DNA of 64,000 nt, taken from Pseudomonas fluorescens. Its GTDB lineage: Bacteria > Pseudomonadota > Gammaproteobacteria > Pseudomonadales > Pseudomonadaceae. The notes below the pieces were generated by a model that was not told the DNA's origin, did no database searches, and worked only from the letters and a program-made list of their open reading frames with translations. A program made the position numbers and the translations under genes. The stretch spans positions 558,001 through 622,000 of the forward strand of contig NZ_CABVIY010000003.1 of NCBI RefSeq assembly GCF_902498195.1. Reading direction: 5' to 3'. Shown here piece after piece: positions 28,250 to 39,211 of this stretch. Numbering within the stretch: position 1 is the stretch's first letter; every line of letters begins with the position of its first letter.

Positions 28250-28842
28250 CTGATATCCCACAGATCACGCACATCGCGACCGGCGATACGGATCATCATC
28301 AGGCTCAGCACCGCCAGGGCGAACAGACCGATGCCGGGCAGTACATCCAGCAAGCCCGCCAGCTTGATCACCGCGACCATCGCCCCCAGCAAACACACCT
28401 CCAGCATGCTCCAGGGCCTAAGGGTTTCCAGCCAGCGCATGCAGAAGATGAACCCCGGCGAGCGCTGGTTCCCGAGGGCGAAGCTCAAGACCCAGATCAG
28501 CAGCAACAACTGGAAAATCGGCGCGATGATCATGGCGATCGCCGCGACCATCGCGATAAAGGTAATCGGTCCCTGACTCAGGGCCAGCACTGAATCCCAC
28601 AAGGTCGCGCTGTTTTTCAGGCCCTTGAGGCTGATGCTCATGACCGGGTAGAAATTGGCGAAGATCCACAGCACCAAGGCGGTGATGGTCAAGGCCAGCC
28701 GCTGTTGCACCGTCAACCCGTTATAACGCTGGAGCACGCCGCCGCAGCGGATGCACAGGGTTTTCTGATGCTTGGCGAGCGTGGCTTTCTCGTACACGCA
28801 GTCGCAGTGCTCGCAGATGATCAGTAGGTCACTCGTCGCCAT
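28246..28842 (-). CDS. pqiA: PqiA-domain membrane protein (N-terminal half equivalent)
   Basis: The 198-residue protein has the CEHCDCVY and CIRCGGVL cysteine pairs and four transmembrane helices, including FANFYPVMSISL. It is the first PqiA half, encoded separately from the second. The ATG at 28840-28842 puts the cysteine pair near the N-terminus; upstream in-frame sequence runs into a REPIN arm and is unlikely to be coding. It heads the operon pqiA-pqiA-pqiB-pqiC. The upstream 100 bp shows no recognisable operator. Confidence 0.86.
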   Translation of the reverse strand: MATSDLLIICEHCDCVYEKATLAKHQKTLCIRCGGVLQRYNGLTVQQRLALTITALVLWIFANFYPVMSISLKGLKNSATLWDSVLALSQGPITFIAMVAAIAMIIAPIFQLLLLIWVLSFALGNQRSPGFIFCMRWLETLRPWSMLEVCLLGAMVAVIKLAGLLDVLPGIGLFALAVLSLMMIRIAGRDVRDLWDIR

Positions 28843-28950
28843 GGGCCAGGCTCGACAGAAGGCAGGAATTGATGAGCACCCCCTCAATATAGAAGTGACT
28901 CGCAATTGAGCAAATCGAAAGGCGCAAGGAGGAGGGACCGCGTTATCGTT

Positions 28951-29045
28951 CTTCGCGAGCAAGCCCGCTCCCACAGTAGATCTTCAGTTGTCACCTATTT
29001 TGTGAACAACCGGGATCGAGTGTGGGAGCGGGCTTGCTCGCGAAG
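28951..29045. repeat. REPIN
   Basis: The arms are 28951-28974 and 29022-29045. It lies between the pqi operon start and the 3' end of the polyamine oxidase gene. Confidence 0.92.
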
Positions 29046-29069
29046 GCGGTGCACCAGGCAGCAAACGGC

Positions 29070-31465
<2,396 letters not shown>

Positions 31466-31505
31466 CTAGGATTTATTGGAGTTTTCAGGCGGTGGCGTTC
31501 CCCCC

Positions 31506-31520
31506 TGTGGGAGCGGGTTC
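31506..31520 (+). repeat. Degenerate single REP arm
   Basis: TGTGGGAGCGGGTTC resembles one arm of the REPIN core, but the sequence then diverges and no complementary arm follows. It sits between the binding-protein and synthetase genes. Confidence 0.5.
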
Positions 31521-31537
31521 ATGCAGGAGTGGGTTTG

Positions 31538-32896
31538 TCAGACGCTGAGCAACAGGAACTCGCGCTCCCACGAGCTGATCACGCGCTTGAAGTTTTCGTG
31601 CTCGGCGCGTTTGACCGCGACGTAGCCGCGCACGAATTTGCTACCCAGGTAGCGGCTGACGGTGTCGCATTCTTCCATCTGGGTCAGGGCGTCCTCGATG
31701 GTGATCGGCAGGCGCAGGTTACGCCGTTCATAGGCGCGGCCCTGGACCGCGGCGCTCGGCGCGATGCCTTCGACCATGCCGATGTAGCCGCACAACAGAC
31801 TGGCGGCGATGGCCAGGTACGGGTTGGCGTCGGCGCCCGGCAAGCGGTTTTCCACGCGCATCGCGTCGGGGCTGGAGGTCGGCACGCGCAGGCCGACGGT
31901 GCGGTTTTCCTCGCCCCATTCGACGTTGACCGGTGCCGAGGTGTCCGGCAGGAAGCGGCGGAACGAATTGACGTTGGGCGCGAACATCGGCAGCACTTTG
32001 GGGATGTAGCGCTGCAAGCCACCGATGTGGTGCAGGAACAGCTCGCTCATCTGCCCGTTGTCGTCGGCGAAAATCGGCTTGCCCGTGGCGATATCCACCA
32101 CACTCTGGTGAATGTGCATGGCGCTGCCGGGCTCGTCGCCGATCGGCTTGGCCATGAAGGTCGCGGTGACGTTGTGCTTGAGTGCGGCCTCACGCAGGGT
32201 GCGCTTGAACACGGTGATCTGGTCGGCCAGGTCCAGGGCGTCGCCGTGACGGAAGTTGATTTCCATCTGCGCCGGGCCGTCTTCGTGGATCAGCGTATCG
32301 AGGTCCAGGCCTTGCAGTTCGCACCAGTCATAGACGTCTTCGAACAGCGGGTCGAATTCGTTGGCGGCGTCGATGGAGAAGGACTGACGGCCACTTTCCG
32401 CGCGGCCCGAGCGACCCAACGGTGCTTTCAAGGGCAAGTCCGGGTCTTCGCAGCGCTGGGTCAGGTAGAACTCCATTTCCGGCGCGACGATCGGCCGCCA
32501 GCCCTTGTCGGTGTACAGCTGCAGGACTTTTTTCAGCACGTTGCGCGGCGACAGCTCGATCGGGTTGCCGAACTTGTCGAAGGTGTCGTGGATCACGATG
32601 GCGGTCGGCTCGATGGCCCATGGCACCACGTACACCGCGTCGGACACTGGCTTGCAGACCATGTCGATGTCGGCCGGGTCCAGCAGGTCGTAGTAGATGT
32701 CGTCGTCGACAAAGTCCCCGGTTACCGTTTGCAACAGCACACTTTCCGGCAGGCGCATGCCTCGCTCATGCAGGAACTTGTTGGTGGGTGCGATTTTGCC
32801 GCGCGCAATGCCGGTCAGGTCGCTGACGACGCACTCGACTTCGGTAATCTTGTGATCTTTCAGCCACGTGAACAGCTGATCGAAAGGGACATTCAT
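31538..32896 (-). CDS. puuA: Glutamine synthetase family gamma-glutamylpolyamine synthetase
   Basis: The 452-residue glutamine-synthetase-fold ligase has the metal-binding MEFYLTQ, NFRHGDA, GSAMHIHQS and the NSFRR and NRLPGADANPYL segments. The length equals the PuuA/SpuI class, which ligates glutamate to putrescine or other polyamines with ATP. The start is the ATG at 32894-32896 with GAGG upstream; an upstream ATG adds a short odd tail. Together with the oxidase and binding protein it forms a polyamine catabolism unit. An NtrC-type site lies upstream, suggesting nitrogen control. Confidence 0.88.
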   Translation of the reverse strand: MNVPFDQLFTWLKDHKITEVECVVSDLTGIARGKIAPTNKFLHERGMRLPESVLLQTVTGDFVDDDIYYDLLDPADIDMVCKPVSDAVYVVPWAIEPTAIVIHDTFDKFGNPIELSPRNVLKKVLQLYTDKGWRPIVAPEMEFYLTQRCEDPDLPLKAPLGRSGRAESGRQSFSIDAANEFDPLFEDVYDWCELQGLDLDTLIHEDGPAQMEINFRHGDALDLADQITVFKRTLREAALKHNVTATFMAKPIGDEPGSAMHIHQSVVDIATGKPIFADDNGQMSELFLHHIGGLQRYIPKVLPMFAPNVNSFRRFLPDTSAPVNVEWGEENRTVGLRVPTSSPDAMRVENRLPGADANPYLAIAASLLCGYIGMVEGIAPSAAVQGRAYERRNLRLPITIEDALTQMEECDTVSRYLGSKFVRGYVAVKRAEHENFKRVISSWEREFLLLSV

Positions 32897-33029
32897 AAAG
32901 ACCTCGTTATTGGTTTTATTAACGCCAGGAGCGGCCGGTTTCATCCGCCGGGCACTTCCCCTGTAGCGCGTTGACGACTATCTTGGGCGAGCCTCGCGGT
33001 TCCATCTATCCACTTTAAGCAGCACAAAG

Positions 33030-33046
33030 CGCACCAAAAGAGTGCG
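33030..33046. promoter_or_regulatory. NtrC-like binding site between puuA and araC-type gene
   Basis: CGCACCAAAAGAGTGCG matches about 13 of 17 positions of the NtrC consensus TGCACCAWWWTGGTGCA; the perfect arms GCGCAC and GTGCGC span 33029-33047. It is about 135 bp upstream of puuA, a normal enhancer distance, but just 12 bp ahead of the divergent AraC-type start. I could not find a convincing sigma-54 promoter for puuA. Confidence 0.5.
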
Positions 33047-33058
33047 CGAGATCGCCCC

Positions 33059-34000
33059 ATGACAGCTTTTAAAACAGTGTGCAATTCACTACAGGTTCAA
33101 GCCTTCAACACCGCCGATGTCGCCGAGCAAATCCGCGCCACGCCGGGTTGGGTCCAGCATTACCAACAGATGTCGCCGGGGCATTTCGCCGGGCTGGTGC
33201 GCTATCTGGACTTGCAGGGCGTGGAGATCTACGAGGAACACATGAACACTCGGGTCGAACAGAATTTCAGCGCGCCGCAGGGCTCGCTGGCGTTCTGTTT
33301 CGACCGCAGCGACAACGCGCTGTACGTGTTGAATGGCGAAAGCCGCAACATCTGGATCACCCCGGAGAACTACCAGGAAATCGCCGTGGTGTTCGGCCCG
33401 GAGTTTGTCCAGCGCCATGCCCTGGAGGTCGCCCGGCTCGAAGGGCTGTTCATGGCGCCGCTCAATTCACAGCAGAACGCCTTGTTCAGCCGCTGGCTCA
33501 GCGGCACGCTGACCCGGCTGTCGCAGACCCTCGATCCACCGAGTCGCGAAGCGCTGACCGAGCAATTGCTGGACGACTGCCTGTTCATCCTCGACAACGC
33601 CTGCGTGTGTCTGGATCAGGGCGCGTTACAGCGCCGGGCGGGGGAGCGGGCGATCATGAAACGGGTCGCGGAATGGGCGGCGGACACGCCGGAAGAACAC
33701 CTCAACCTGCTGGAGTTATCCCAGGTCGCGGGGGTTTCGCTGCGCCAGTTGCAGCATGCGTTCAAGACCTACACCGGCATGGCGCCGACCCAATGGCTGC
33801 GCCTGCGCCGGCTCAACAGCGCCCGCCGCGAACTGCTCAGCCGCACGCCGTCGCAAACCACCGTGGCCGAAGTGGCGATGCACTGGTCGTTCTGGCATTT
33901 GGGGCGCTTTTCCAGCAGCTACCGCGCGCTGTTCAAGGAGTTGCCGAGCGACACCCTCAAGCGCGCGAGTGTCACCTCGCCCGGTCGCGGGCGACGTTAG
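33059..34000 (+). CDS. AraC family transcriptional regulator
   Basis: The 313-residue regulator has a C-terminal AraC HTH pair (about residues 210-300) containing LLELSQVAGVSLRQLQHAFKTYTG and WSFWHLGRFSSSYRALFKELP. The N-terminal half has a cupin-like EutR-type sensor character. It is divergent from the polyamine synthetase gene, sharing a 162-bp intergenic region, so it probably controls that operon. Its stop codon overlaps the convergent XRE gene by four bases. Confidence 0.87.
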   Translation: MTAFKTVCNSLQVQAFNTADVAEQIRATPGWVQHYQQMSPGHFAGLVRYLDLQGVEIYEEHMNTRVEQNFSAPQGSLAFCFDRSDNALYVLNGESRNIWITPENYQEIAVVFGPEFVQRHALEVARLEGLFMAPLNSQQNALFSRWLSGTLTRLSQTLDPPSREALTEQLLDDCLFILDNACVCLDQGALQRRAGERAIMKRVAEWAADTPEEHLNLLELSQVAGVSLRQLQHAFKTYTGMAPTQWLRLRRLNSARRELLSRTPSQTTVAEVAMHWSFWHLGRFSSSYRALFKELPSDTLKRASVTSPGRGRR

Positions 34001-34593
34001 AACGTTGGCGGGGTAATCACCCAGATCACCACCGCGTCCACCTCGCCAGGGTTGCCGTATCGGTGCGGTTCCTGGCTGGAGAAGCTGAAGCTGTCGCCTT
34101 CGTTGAGCTGGAAATGACGCTCGCCGACCCACAACTCGAAACTGCCGGACAGCAGGTAGCCGGCTTCTTCGCCTTCGTGGCTGTAGCTTTGCTGGCTGTA
34201 GGTGCCGGGGGGGAAGCGCGAGTGGAGCATTTCCAGCTGGCGGTTGGGCGTGGGGGTCAGCAAATGGTCGACGATGCCATCCTCGTAATGCACGCTCAGG
34301 CGGCTGTTCTTGCGTACCACCACGCCGTCGTCCTCGGGGTTGGTGTTGGTTTCGCTGGCGAAGAACCACTGGATCGTCACCCCTAGACTGCGGGCAATGT
34401 TGAACAGCGCCGGGATCGAGGGGTAGGCGAGGTTGCGTTCCAGCTGACTGATGTAGCCGGCGGTGAGTTCGCTCAAGCCGGCCAGTTCGGCCAGGGTCAT
34501 GCCCCGGCGTTTGCGCAGGCCGCGAATGCGCGTGCCGAGGAAATGCGGTTCGGCGCTGCCAGTGGCGGGCTGTGGGATGCTGTTGGTGCTCAT
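33997..34593 (-). CDS. XRE-cupin transcriptional regulator (PuuR-like)
   Basis: The 198-residue protein joins an N-terminal XRE helix-turn-helix (about 20-75, MTLAELAGLSELTAGYISQLERN) to a C-terminal cupin (about 125-195, HEGEEAGYLLSGSFELW). This architecture is that of PuuR-type repressors of polyamine catabolism and of many amine and amino acid regulators. It is the first gene behind a REPIN. Both the polyamine operon and the flavin oxidoreductase cluster are plausible targets. Confidence 0.88.
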   Translation of the reverse strand: MSTNSIPQPATGSAEPHFLGTRIRGLRKRRGMTLAELAGLSELTAGYISQLERNLAYPSIPALFNIARSLGVTIQWFFASETNTNPEDDGVVVRKNSRLSVHYEDGIVDHLLTPTPNRQLEMLHSRFPPGTYSQQSYSHEGEEAGYLLSGSFELWVGERHFQLNEGDSFSFSSQEPHRYGNPGEVDAVVIWVITPPTF

Positions 34594-34630
34594 GGTGAAT
34601 TCCGAACCGGGAGGAATGACGCAAATCCCT

Positions 34631-34732
34631 TGTAGGAGCGAGCCCTGCTCGCGATGGTCGCCAACGATAACGCTGGACGCCTGACACCCAGCGGTGTTCT
34701 CGGGTTCATCGCGAGCAGGGCTCGCTCCTACA
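34631..34732. repeat. REPIN, TGTAGGAGCGAGC subfamily
   Basis: TGTAGGAGCGAGCCCTGCTC (from 34631, continuing GCGATG) is matched exactly by its reverse complement ending at 34732. The core differs from the GCGGGCTTG form, defining a second subfamily that also occurs at 5701, 36756, 43757 and 51545. Confidence 0.92.
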
Positions 34733-34773
34733 GGGGAGGTGTTAGCCGTTAAGGCCCCGGAGTATAAACAGGC

Positions 34774-36729
34774 TTAAAGCTCCCACGCGACTTTCAACCC
34801 TTCATAAATCGCTTCTTCAGCGGTGCGCGGCGCCAGGCAGTCGCCGATGCGGCGGTATTCCACAAGACCTTGCAACTCGGCGCCCAGGGTGTCCACCGGT
34901 TGATGGCCCTGGCACAGCACCAGCGTGTCGATGTTTTCCAGCAACATCGGTTCGCCACTGGCGGTGTGTTGCAGGTACACCGTGTTGTCGTCGCAGCCAT
35001 ACAACCGTGCATACGGCGTGATCGGTATCGCCAGTTTGTGCAGTTCGCCGGCCAGTTGATCGCGTACGTACAGCGGCAGGTTTTCCCCGCAATGGGTGCC
35101 GTTGACCGCCAGTTGCACCTGATGCCCGGCGCGGGTCAGGCGTTCGGCGATGCCGGGGCCGATCCAGTCGCAGCGCCAGTCCACCACCACGACCGAACGG
35201 CCGATCTGCACCTCCTCGCGCAGCACTTGCCAGGCATCGACCACCTGCAATTCGCCGCCGCGCTCGAAGGGCGGCCAGTAGGGTTCGGCACCGGTGGCGA
35301 CGATCACCATGTCCGGTTTTTCCTGCTCCACCAGGGCGCGGTCGACCCGGGTGTTGCGCACCACGCGCACCCCGGCCAACTCCATTTCCCGTTGCAGGTT
35401 GGTGCTGGCGCCACCGAACTCGCTGCGCCGTGGCAACAGCTGCGCGAGCAACACCTGGCCACCCAGTTGCGAGCTGGCTTCGTACAGCGTCACCTCATGC
35501 CCGCGTTGTGCGGCAACCGCAGCTGCTTTCATGCCGGCCGGACCACCACCGGCGATCATGATGCGCTTGCGGGCGTTCGCCGCTTGCCGCTGGCCGAAGA
35601 TCAACTCGCGACCGGTTTCCGGGTGCTGGATGCAGGAAATCGGCAGCCCTTTGTGAAAGTGCCCGATGCACGCCTGATTGCAGGCGATGCACGCGCGCAC
35701 ATCTTCGACGTGGCCGGTGTCGGTCTTGTTGGGCATTTGCGGGTCACAGATCAAAGCCCGGGTCATGCCGCAGACGTCGGCCTGGCCACGGGCGATCATC
35801 AGCTCCGCTTCCTGGGGCTGGTTGATGCGCCCGGTGACGAACAACGGAATGTCCAGACTGGCCTTGAACGTCCCGCCTTCCTTGGCCAGGTACGCGGCTT
35901 CAATCGCCATCGGCGGCACGATGTGCACCGCGCCGCCCAGTGACGCGGAAGTACCGGCGACGATGTGCACGTAATCCAGTTGGGCTTGCAGCGACTGCAC
36001 GGCGGCCAGGGATTCGCCCTCGGTCAGGCCTTCGGGGTCACGCTCGTCGGCGGAAATGCGCAGGCCGATGATGAAGTCTTCGTCGGTGCTGACGCGTATC
36101 GCGGCGATCACTTCACGCAGGAAACGCAGGCGCTGTTCCAGTTCACCGTTGTAGCCATCGGTGCGGCGGTTGACACGCGGGTTGATGAATTGCGCCGGCA
36201 GGTACCCGTGGCTGGCGACCACCTCGACACCATCGATCCCGGCCTGATGCAGGCGCCGGGCTGCCGCGGCGTAACCCTGCACAATCTCGTCGATCATCGC
36301 TTGGTCCAGGGCCCGTGGCATCACCCGGAATCGCTCGTTGGGCACCGCCGAGGCAGAGTAGGCCACCGCCAGCAGCCCATCGCTGGACTCCATGATTTCC
36401 CGCCCCGGATGGAACACCTGGGACAGCACCAGGGTGCCGTGGGCGTGGCAGGTCTGCGCCAGTTGGCGGTAGCCGTCGATGCAGGCGTCGTCGGTGGCCA
36501 TCAGCACGTGTGACGTGTAACGCGCGCTGTCATGCACGCCGGCCACTTGCAGCACGATCAGCCCGGCACCGCCTTCGGCACGCGCCCGGTGATAGGCAAT
36601 CAACTGCTCGTTGACCAGGTTGTCGGTGGGCATCGAGGTGTCGTGCCCGCTGGACATGATGCGGTTTTTCAGGCGCTTGCCACGAATCTGCAAGGGTTCG
36701 AACAGGTGCGCAAAGGCGGGTGTCGACAT
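34774..36729 (-). CDS. Fe-S flavin oxidoreductase of the TMADH/2,4-dienoyl-CoA reductase family
   Basis: The 651-residue protein has an Old-Yellow-Enzyme TIM barrel (about 1-365) with FMN-site residues around SSGHDTSM and HGYLPAQFINPRVNRR. A 4Fe-4S cysteine cluster follows (CIACNQACIGHFHKGLPISC, spacing C-x2-C-x3-C-x11-C). The C-terminal part is an FAD/NAD-binding domain with GGGPAGMKAA. The family includes trimethylamine and dimethylglycine demethylases, betaine demethylases and dienoyl-CoA reductases. Divergent genes for an ABC binding protein and a class II aldolase suggest catabolism of an imported small amine or acid, but the substrate is not readable. The start is the ATG at 36727-36729. 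Confidence 0.85.
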   Translation of the reverse strand: MSTPAFAHLFEPLQIRGKRLKNRIMSSGHDTSMPTDNLVNEQLIAYHRARAEGGAGLIVLQVAGVHDSARYTSHVLMATDDACIDGYRQLAQTCHAHGTLVLSQVFHPGREIMESSDGLLAVAYSASAVPNERFRVMPRALDQAMIDEIVQGYAAAARRLHQAGIDGVEVVASHGYLPAQFINPRVNRRTDGYNGELEQRLRFLREVIAAIRVSTDEDFIIGLRISADERDPEGLTEGESLAAVQSLQAQLDYVHIVAGTSASLGGAVHIVPPMAIEAAYLAKEGGTFKASLDIPLFVTGRINQPQEAELMIARGQADVCGMTRALICDPQMPNKTDTGHVEDVRACIACNQACIGHFHKGLPISCIQHPETGRELIFGQRQAANARKRIMIAGGGPAGMKAAAVAAQRGHEVTLYEASSQLGGQVLLAQLLPRRSEFGGASTNLQREMELAGVRVVRNTRVDRALVEQEKPDMVIVATGAEPYWPPFERGGELQVVDAWQVLREEVQIGRSVVVVDWRCDWIGPGIAERLTRAGHQVQLAVNGTHCGENLPLYVRDQLAGELHKLAIPITPYARLYGCDDNTVYLQHTASGEPMLLENIDTLVLCQGHQPVDTLGAELQGLVEYRRIGDCLAPRTAEEAIYEGLKVAWEL

Positions 36730-36755
36730 GGTGCGGTTACTCCAGCGGGCCGACC

Positions 36756-36855
36756 TGCAGGAGCGAGCCTGCTCGGGATGGACGTCAACGAAAACGCGCG
36801 GTATCTGGATCAACGCGTCGTCCTCAGGCTCATCGCGAGCGTGCTCGCTCCTACA
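36756..36855. repeat. REPIN, TGTAGGAGCGAGC subfamily
   Basis: The left arm starts at 36756 (TGCAGGAGCGAGCCTGCTCG) and the right arm ends at 36855. The interior carries GGACGTCAACGAAAACGCGC, identical to the interior of the copy at 51545-51645. It lies directly upstream of the oxidoreductase gene, inside a divergent promoter region. Confidence 0.9.
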
Positions 36856-37032
36856 GAGATAGCGGTTGTTATTATTGGCCTATAGAAATTTACCTTCAGT
36901 AAAAAATCAACTTGTTTTTTTACTCGTGGTTGCAGTAGTTTCGTTTCGAGCCCGCTCCCGGGCCGCACCTCACCAACAATAAAAACAGGCCACACCGATT
37001 CAACCCGGCTGCCATCACACGAGGAACCACTG
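36856..37032 (+). promoter_or_regulatory. Divergent intergenic region with AT-rich inverted repeat
   Basis: This stretch separates the flavin oxidoreductase and binding-protein genes. It contains perfect 8-bp arms GTAAAAAA (36899-36906) and TTTTTTAC (36916-36923), a candidate operator. It also contains AACAATAA (36975-36982), which fits the Crc/Hfq motif and would lie in the binding-protein leader. Nothing coding is apparent. Confidence 0.4.
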
Positions 37033-38082
37033 ATGAAATCGAATACGCTCAAGCACGGTTTTTATCCCTTGGTGTTGTCCATGGCCTTAGGCTTTGGCAA
37101 CGCTCAGGCAGGATCGGACATGGTGGTGGTCGGCTACGGCGGGGCCGGACAGAAAGCCCTCGATGCGGCGTTCTTTCAGCCTTTTGCCACGCTGGATCAA
37201 AGCAAGGTCATGCAGGCCGAGTACAACGGTGAGATGGCCAGGATCAAAGTGATGGTCGACACCGGCAACGTCGATTGGGATGTGGTGCAGATCGAAGGCC
37301 CGGACTTGATGCGCGGTTGCGAAGAGGGCATGTACGAGCGTCTTGACTGGACGCGTCTGGGGCATGCCGACCAGTTGATCCCCGAAGCGGCACAGGAATG
37401 CGGATCGGCGGCAATGGTCTGGAGCGTGGCCATTGCCTACGACACCGACAAGCTGGCGCAAGCCCCGACCTCGTGGGCCGATTTCTGGGACGTGCAGAAA
37501 ACCCCTGGCAAGCGTGGGCTGCGCAAGCGTGCGGTGTACAACCTGGAATTCGCCTTGATGGCCGACGGGGTGAAAACCGAAGACGTCTACAAGGTACTCG
37601 CCACCCCGCAAGGCGTGGACCGCGCGTTCGCCAAACTGACCGAACTCAAGCCCAACATTCAGTGGTGGGAGGCCGGCGCGCAACCCCCTCAATGGCTGAT
37701 GTCGGGCGATGTGGTGATGACTTCTACCTACAGCGGGCGCATTGCCGACGCCGCGCAAAAAGGCAGCCACCTTGGCCTGGTCTGGCCCGGCAGCCTGTAC
37801 GGCATGGATTACTGGGCAATCATCAAGGGCTCCAAGCATGTTGACCAGGCCAAGCGCTTCATCGCATTTACCAACCAGCCGGATAACCAGGTCAACTATG
37901 TGCACCTGATTCCTTACGGGCCGACCAACACCCTGGCTGCCGCGCAACTGGACGACAAACTGGCCAAGTGGGTGCCGACCGCACCGCAGAACCTCAAGGG
38001 TGCGCTGTCGATGAACGTCGGTTTCTGGGTCGATCATGGCGAGGAGCTGGAGGAGCGCTTCAACGCGTGGGCCAGCAAGTAA
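37033..38082 (+). CDS. ABC transporter periplasmic substrate-binding protein (PotD-like)
   Basis: The 349-residue exported protein has a signal peptide ending near GFGNAQA, followed by a type-1 extracellular solute-binding domain (MVVVGYGGAGQKAL, VDWDVVQIEGPDLMRGC, WADFWDV). Such proteins bind polyamine-like or quaternary amine ligands. GAGG precedes the ATG. No permease or ATPase is encoded beside it, so it is another orphan binding protein. It is co-directional with the class II aldolase 73 bp downstream and probably co-transcribed. Confidence 0.85.
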   Translation: MKSNTLKHGFYPLVLSMALGFGNAQAGSDMVVVGYGGAGQKALDAAFFQPFATLDQSKVMQAEYNGEMARIKVMVDTGNVDWDVVQIEGPDLMRGCEEGMYERLDWTRLGHADQLIPEAAQECGSAAMVWSVAIAYDTDKLAQAPTSWADFWDVQKTPGKRGLRKRAVYNLEFALMADGVKTEDVYKVLATPQGVDRAFAKLTELKPNIQWWEAGAQPPQWLMSGDVVMTSTYSGRIADAAQKGSHLGLVWPGSLYGMDYWAIIKGSKHVDQAKRFIAFTNQPDNQVNYVHLIPYGPTNTLAAAQLDDKLAKWVPTAPQNLKGALSMNVGFWVDHGEELEERFNAWASK

Positions 38083-38155
38083 ACGCCGGCGGCTGGACGT
38101 GGATGCACGTCCAGCCGTAATGTCTGCCAGCCGATCTGCCTGGAGAACCACAATA

Positions 38156-38938
38156 ATGAATGACCTGACTGCCGCGCCTGTGCGCAGCGCCACTGAACAG
38201 CGCCTGCGCGAAGAACTGGCCGCCTGTTATCGCCTGATTGCGCACTTTCGCATGACCGATTTGATCTTCACCCACATCTCGGTGCGCCTGCCGGGGCCGG
38301 AGCATCATTTTCTGATCAACCCCTACGGGCTGATGTTCGATGAAATAACGGCGTCCAACCTGGTGAAGATCGATCTGGAAGGCCGTGCCGTCGAGGCGTC
38401 GCCGTATCCGGTCAACCCGGCCGGTTTCGTGATTCACAGCGCGATTCACGGCGCCCGTGATGACGCGCAATGCGTACTGCACACCCACACCAAATCCGGT
38501 TGCGCGGTGGCTGCGTTGAAGTGTGGGTTGTTGCCGGTCAATCAGATTTCCATGGAGTTTTACGGGCGTGTTGCTTATCACGACTATGAGGGCGTGGCGC
38601 TGGACATGAGCGAGCAGCAACGCCTGGTGCAGGATCTGGGCGACAAGCCGGTGCTGATGCTGCGCAACCATGGCTTGCTGACCGTCGGCGAGACGGTGAG
38701 CCAGGCGTTCTTGCGCATGTATTACCTGGAAAAGGCCTGCGAAATCCAGCTGGCCGCGCAAGCCGCCGGGGAGTTGGTATTGCCACCGGCCGAGGTGTGT
38801 GAACACACCGAGCGCCAGTTCAATGATCCGGGGCGACCGCTGGAAGACGGCGAACTGAGCGATCCGGATGCGATGCAACTGGCCTGGGCGGCGATGTTGC
38901 GATTGCTGGAGCGGGTGGCGCCGGGGTATCGGGATTGA
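38156..38938 (+). CDS. Class II aldolase/adducin family protein
   Basis: The 260-residue protein has the zinc-site histidines CVLHTHTKSG and MLRNHGLLTVG and an RMTDLIFTHISVRLP opening, the pattern of fuculose-phosphate-aldolase/adducin-fold proteins. Many members of this branch are aldolases or decarboxylases of small hydroxyacids. The start at 38156 follows TGGAGAA. Its substrate is unknown; co-occurrence with a binding protein and an Fe-S flavin enzyme hints at one catabolic route. Confidence 0.85.
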   Translation: MNDLTAAPVRSATEQRLREELAACYRLIAHFRMTDLIFTHISVRLPGPEHHFLINPYGLMFDEITASNLVKIDLEGRAVEASPYPVNPAGFVIHSAIHGARDDAQCVLHTHTKSGCAVAALKCGLLPVNQISMEFYGRVAYHDYEGVALDMSEQQRLVQDLGDKPVLMLRNHGLLTVGETVSQAFLRMYYLEKACEIQLAAQAAGELVLPPAEVCEHTERQFNDPGRPLEDGELSDPDAMQLAWAAMLRLLERVAPGYRD

Positions 38939-38950
38939 CTCAGACCCTGT

Positions 38951-39038
38951 GTGGGAGCGGGCTTGCTCGCGAAGAGGCCAGTACATTCAGCACCTTTGTT
39001 GACTGATACTCCGCTTTCGCGAGCAAGCCCGCTCCCAC
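38951..39038. repeat. REPIN
   Basis: The arms begin at 38951 and end at 39038 with the standard GCGGGCTTGCTCGC core. It is 13 bp beyond the aldolase stop. Confidence 0.92.
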
Positions 39039-39078
39039 AGGATTCGTGTCGTGCGCACATTGGTGAACGACTCGGAAC

Positions 39079-39105
39079 TGTAGGAGCGTGGCTTGCCCGC
39101 GATGG
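39079..39105 (+). repeat. Solitary REP arm
   Basis: TGTAGGAGCGTGGCTTGCCC (from 39079, continuing GCGATGG) is one arm without a partner, 40 bp after the preceding REPIN. It is a hybrid between the two arm types. Confidence 0.7.
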
Positions 39106-39211
39106 GAGCCCCTCGGTCTCTACTGGAGAATCACTGGGCTCTTGCTGTACAGTCGTTCAGCTCGCCGTCGATACGCGGGCCCCAATGACTGAACCCAGGA
39201 GCATGTCGCCC

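Noticed and set aside
32897..33029. Sigma-54 promoter for puuA
   Set aside because: The only GG-N10-GC match on the minus strand has a poor -24 context and does not resemble TGGCAC-N5-TTGC.
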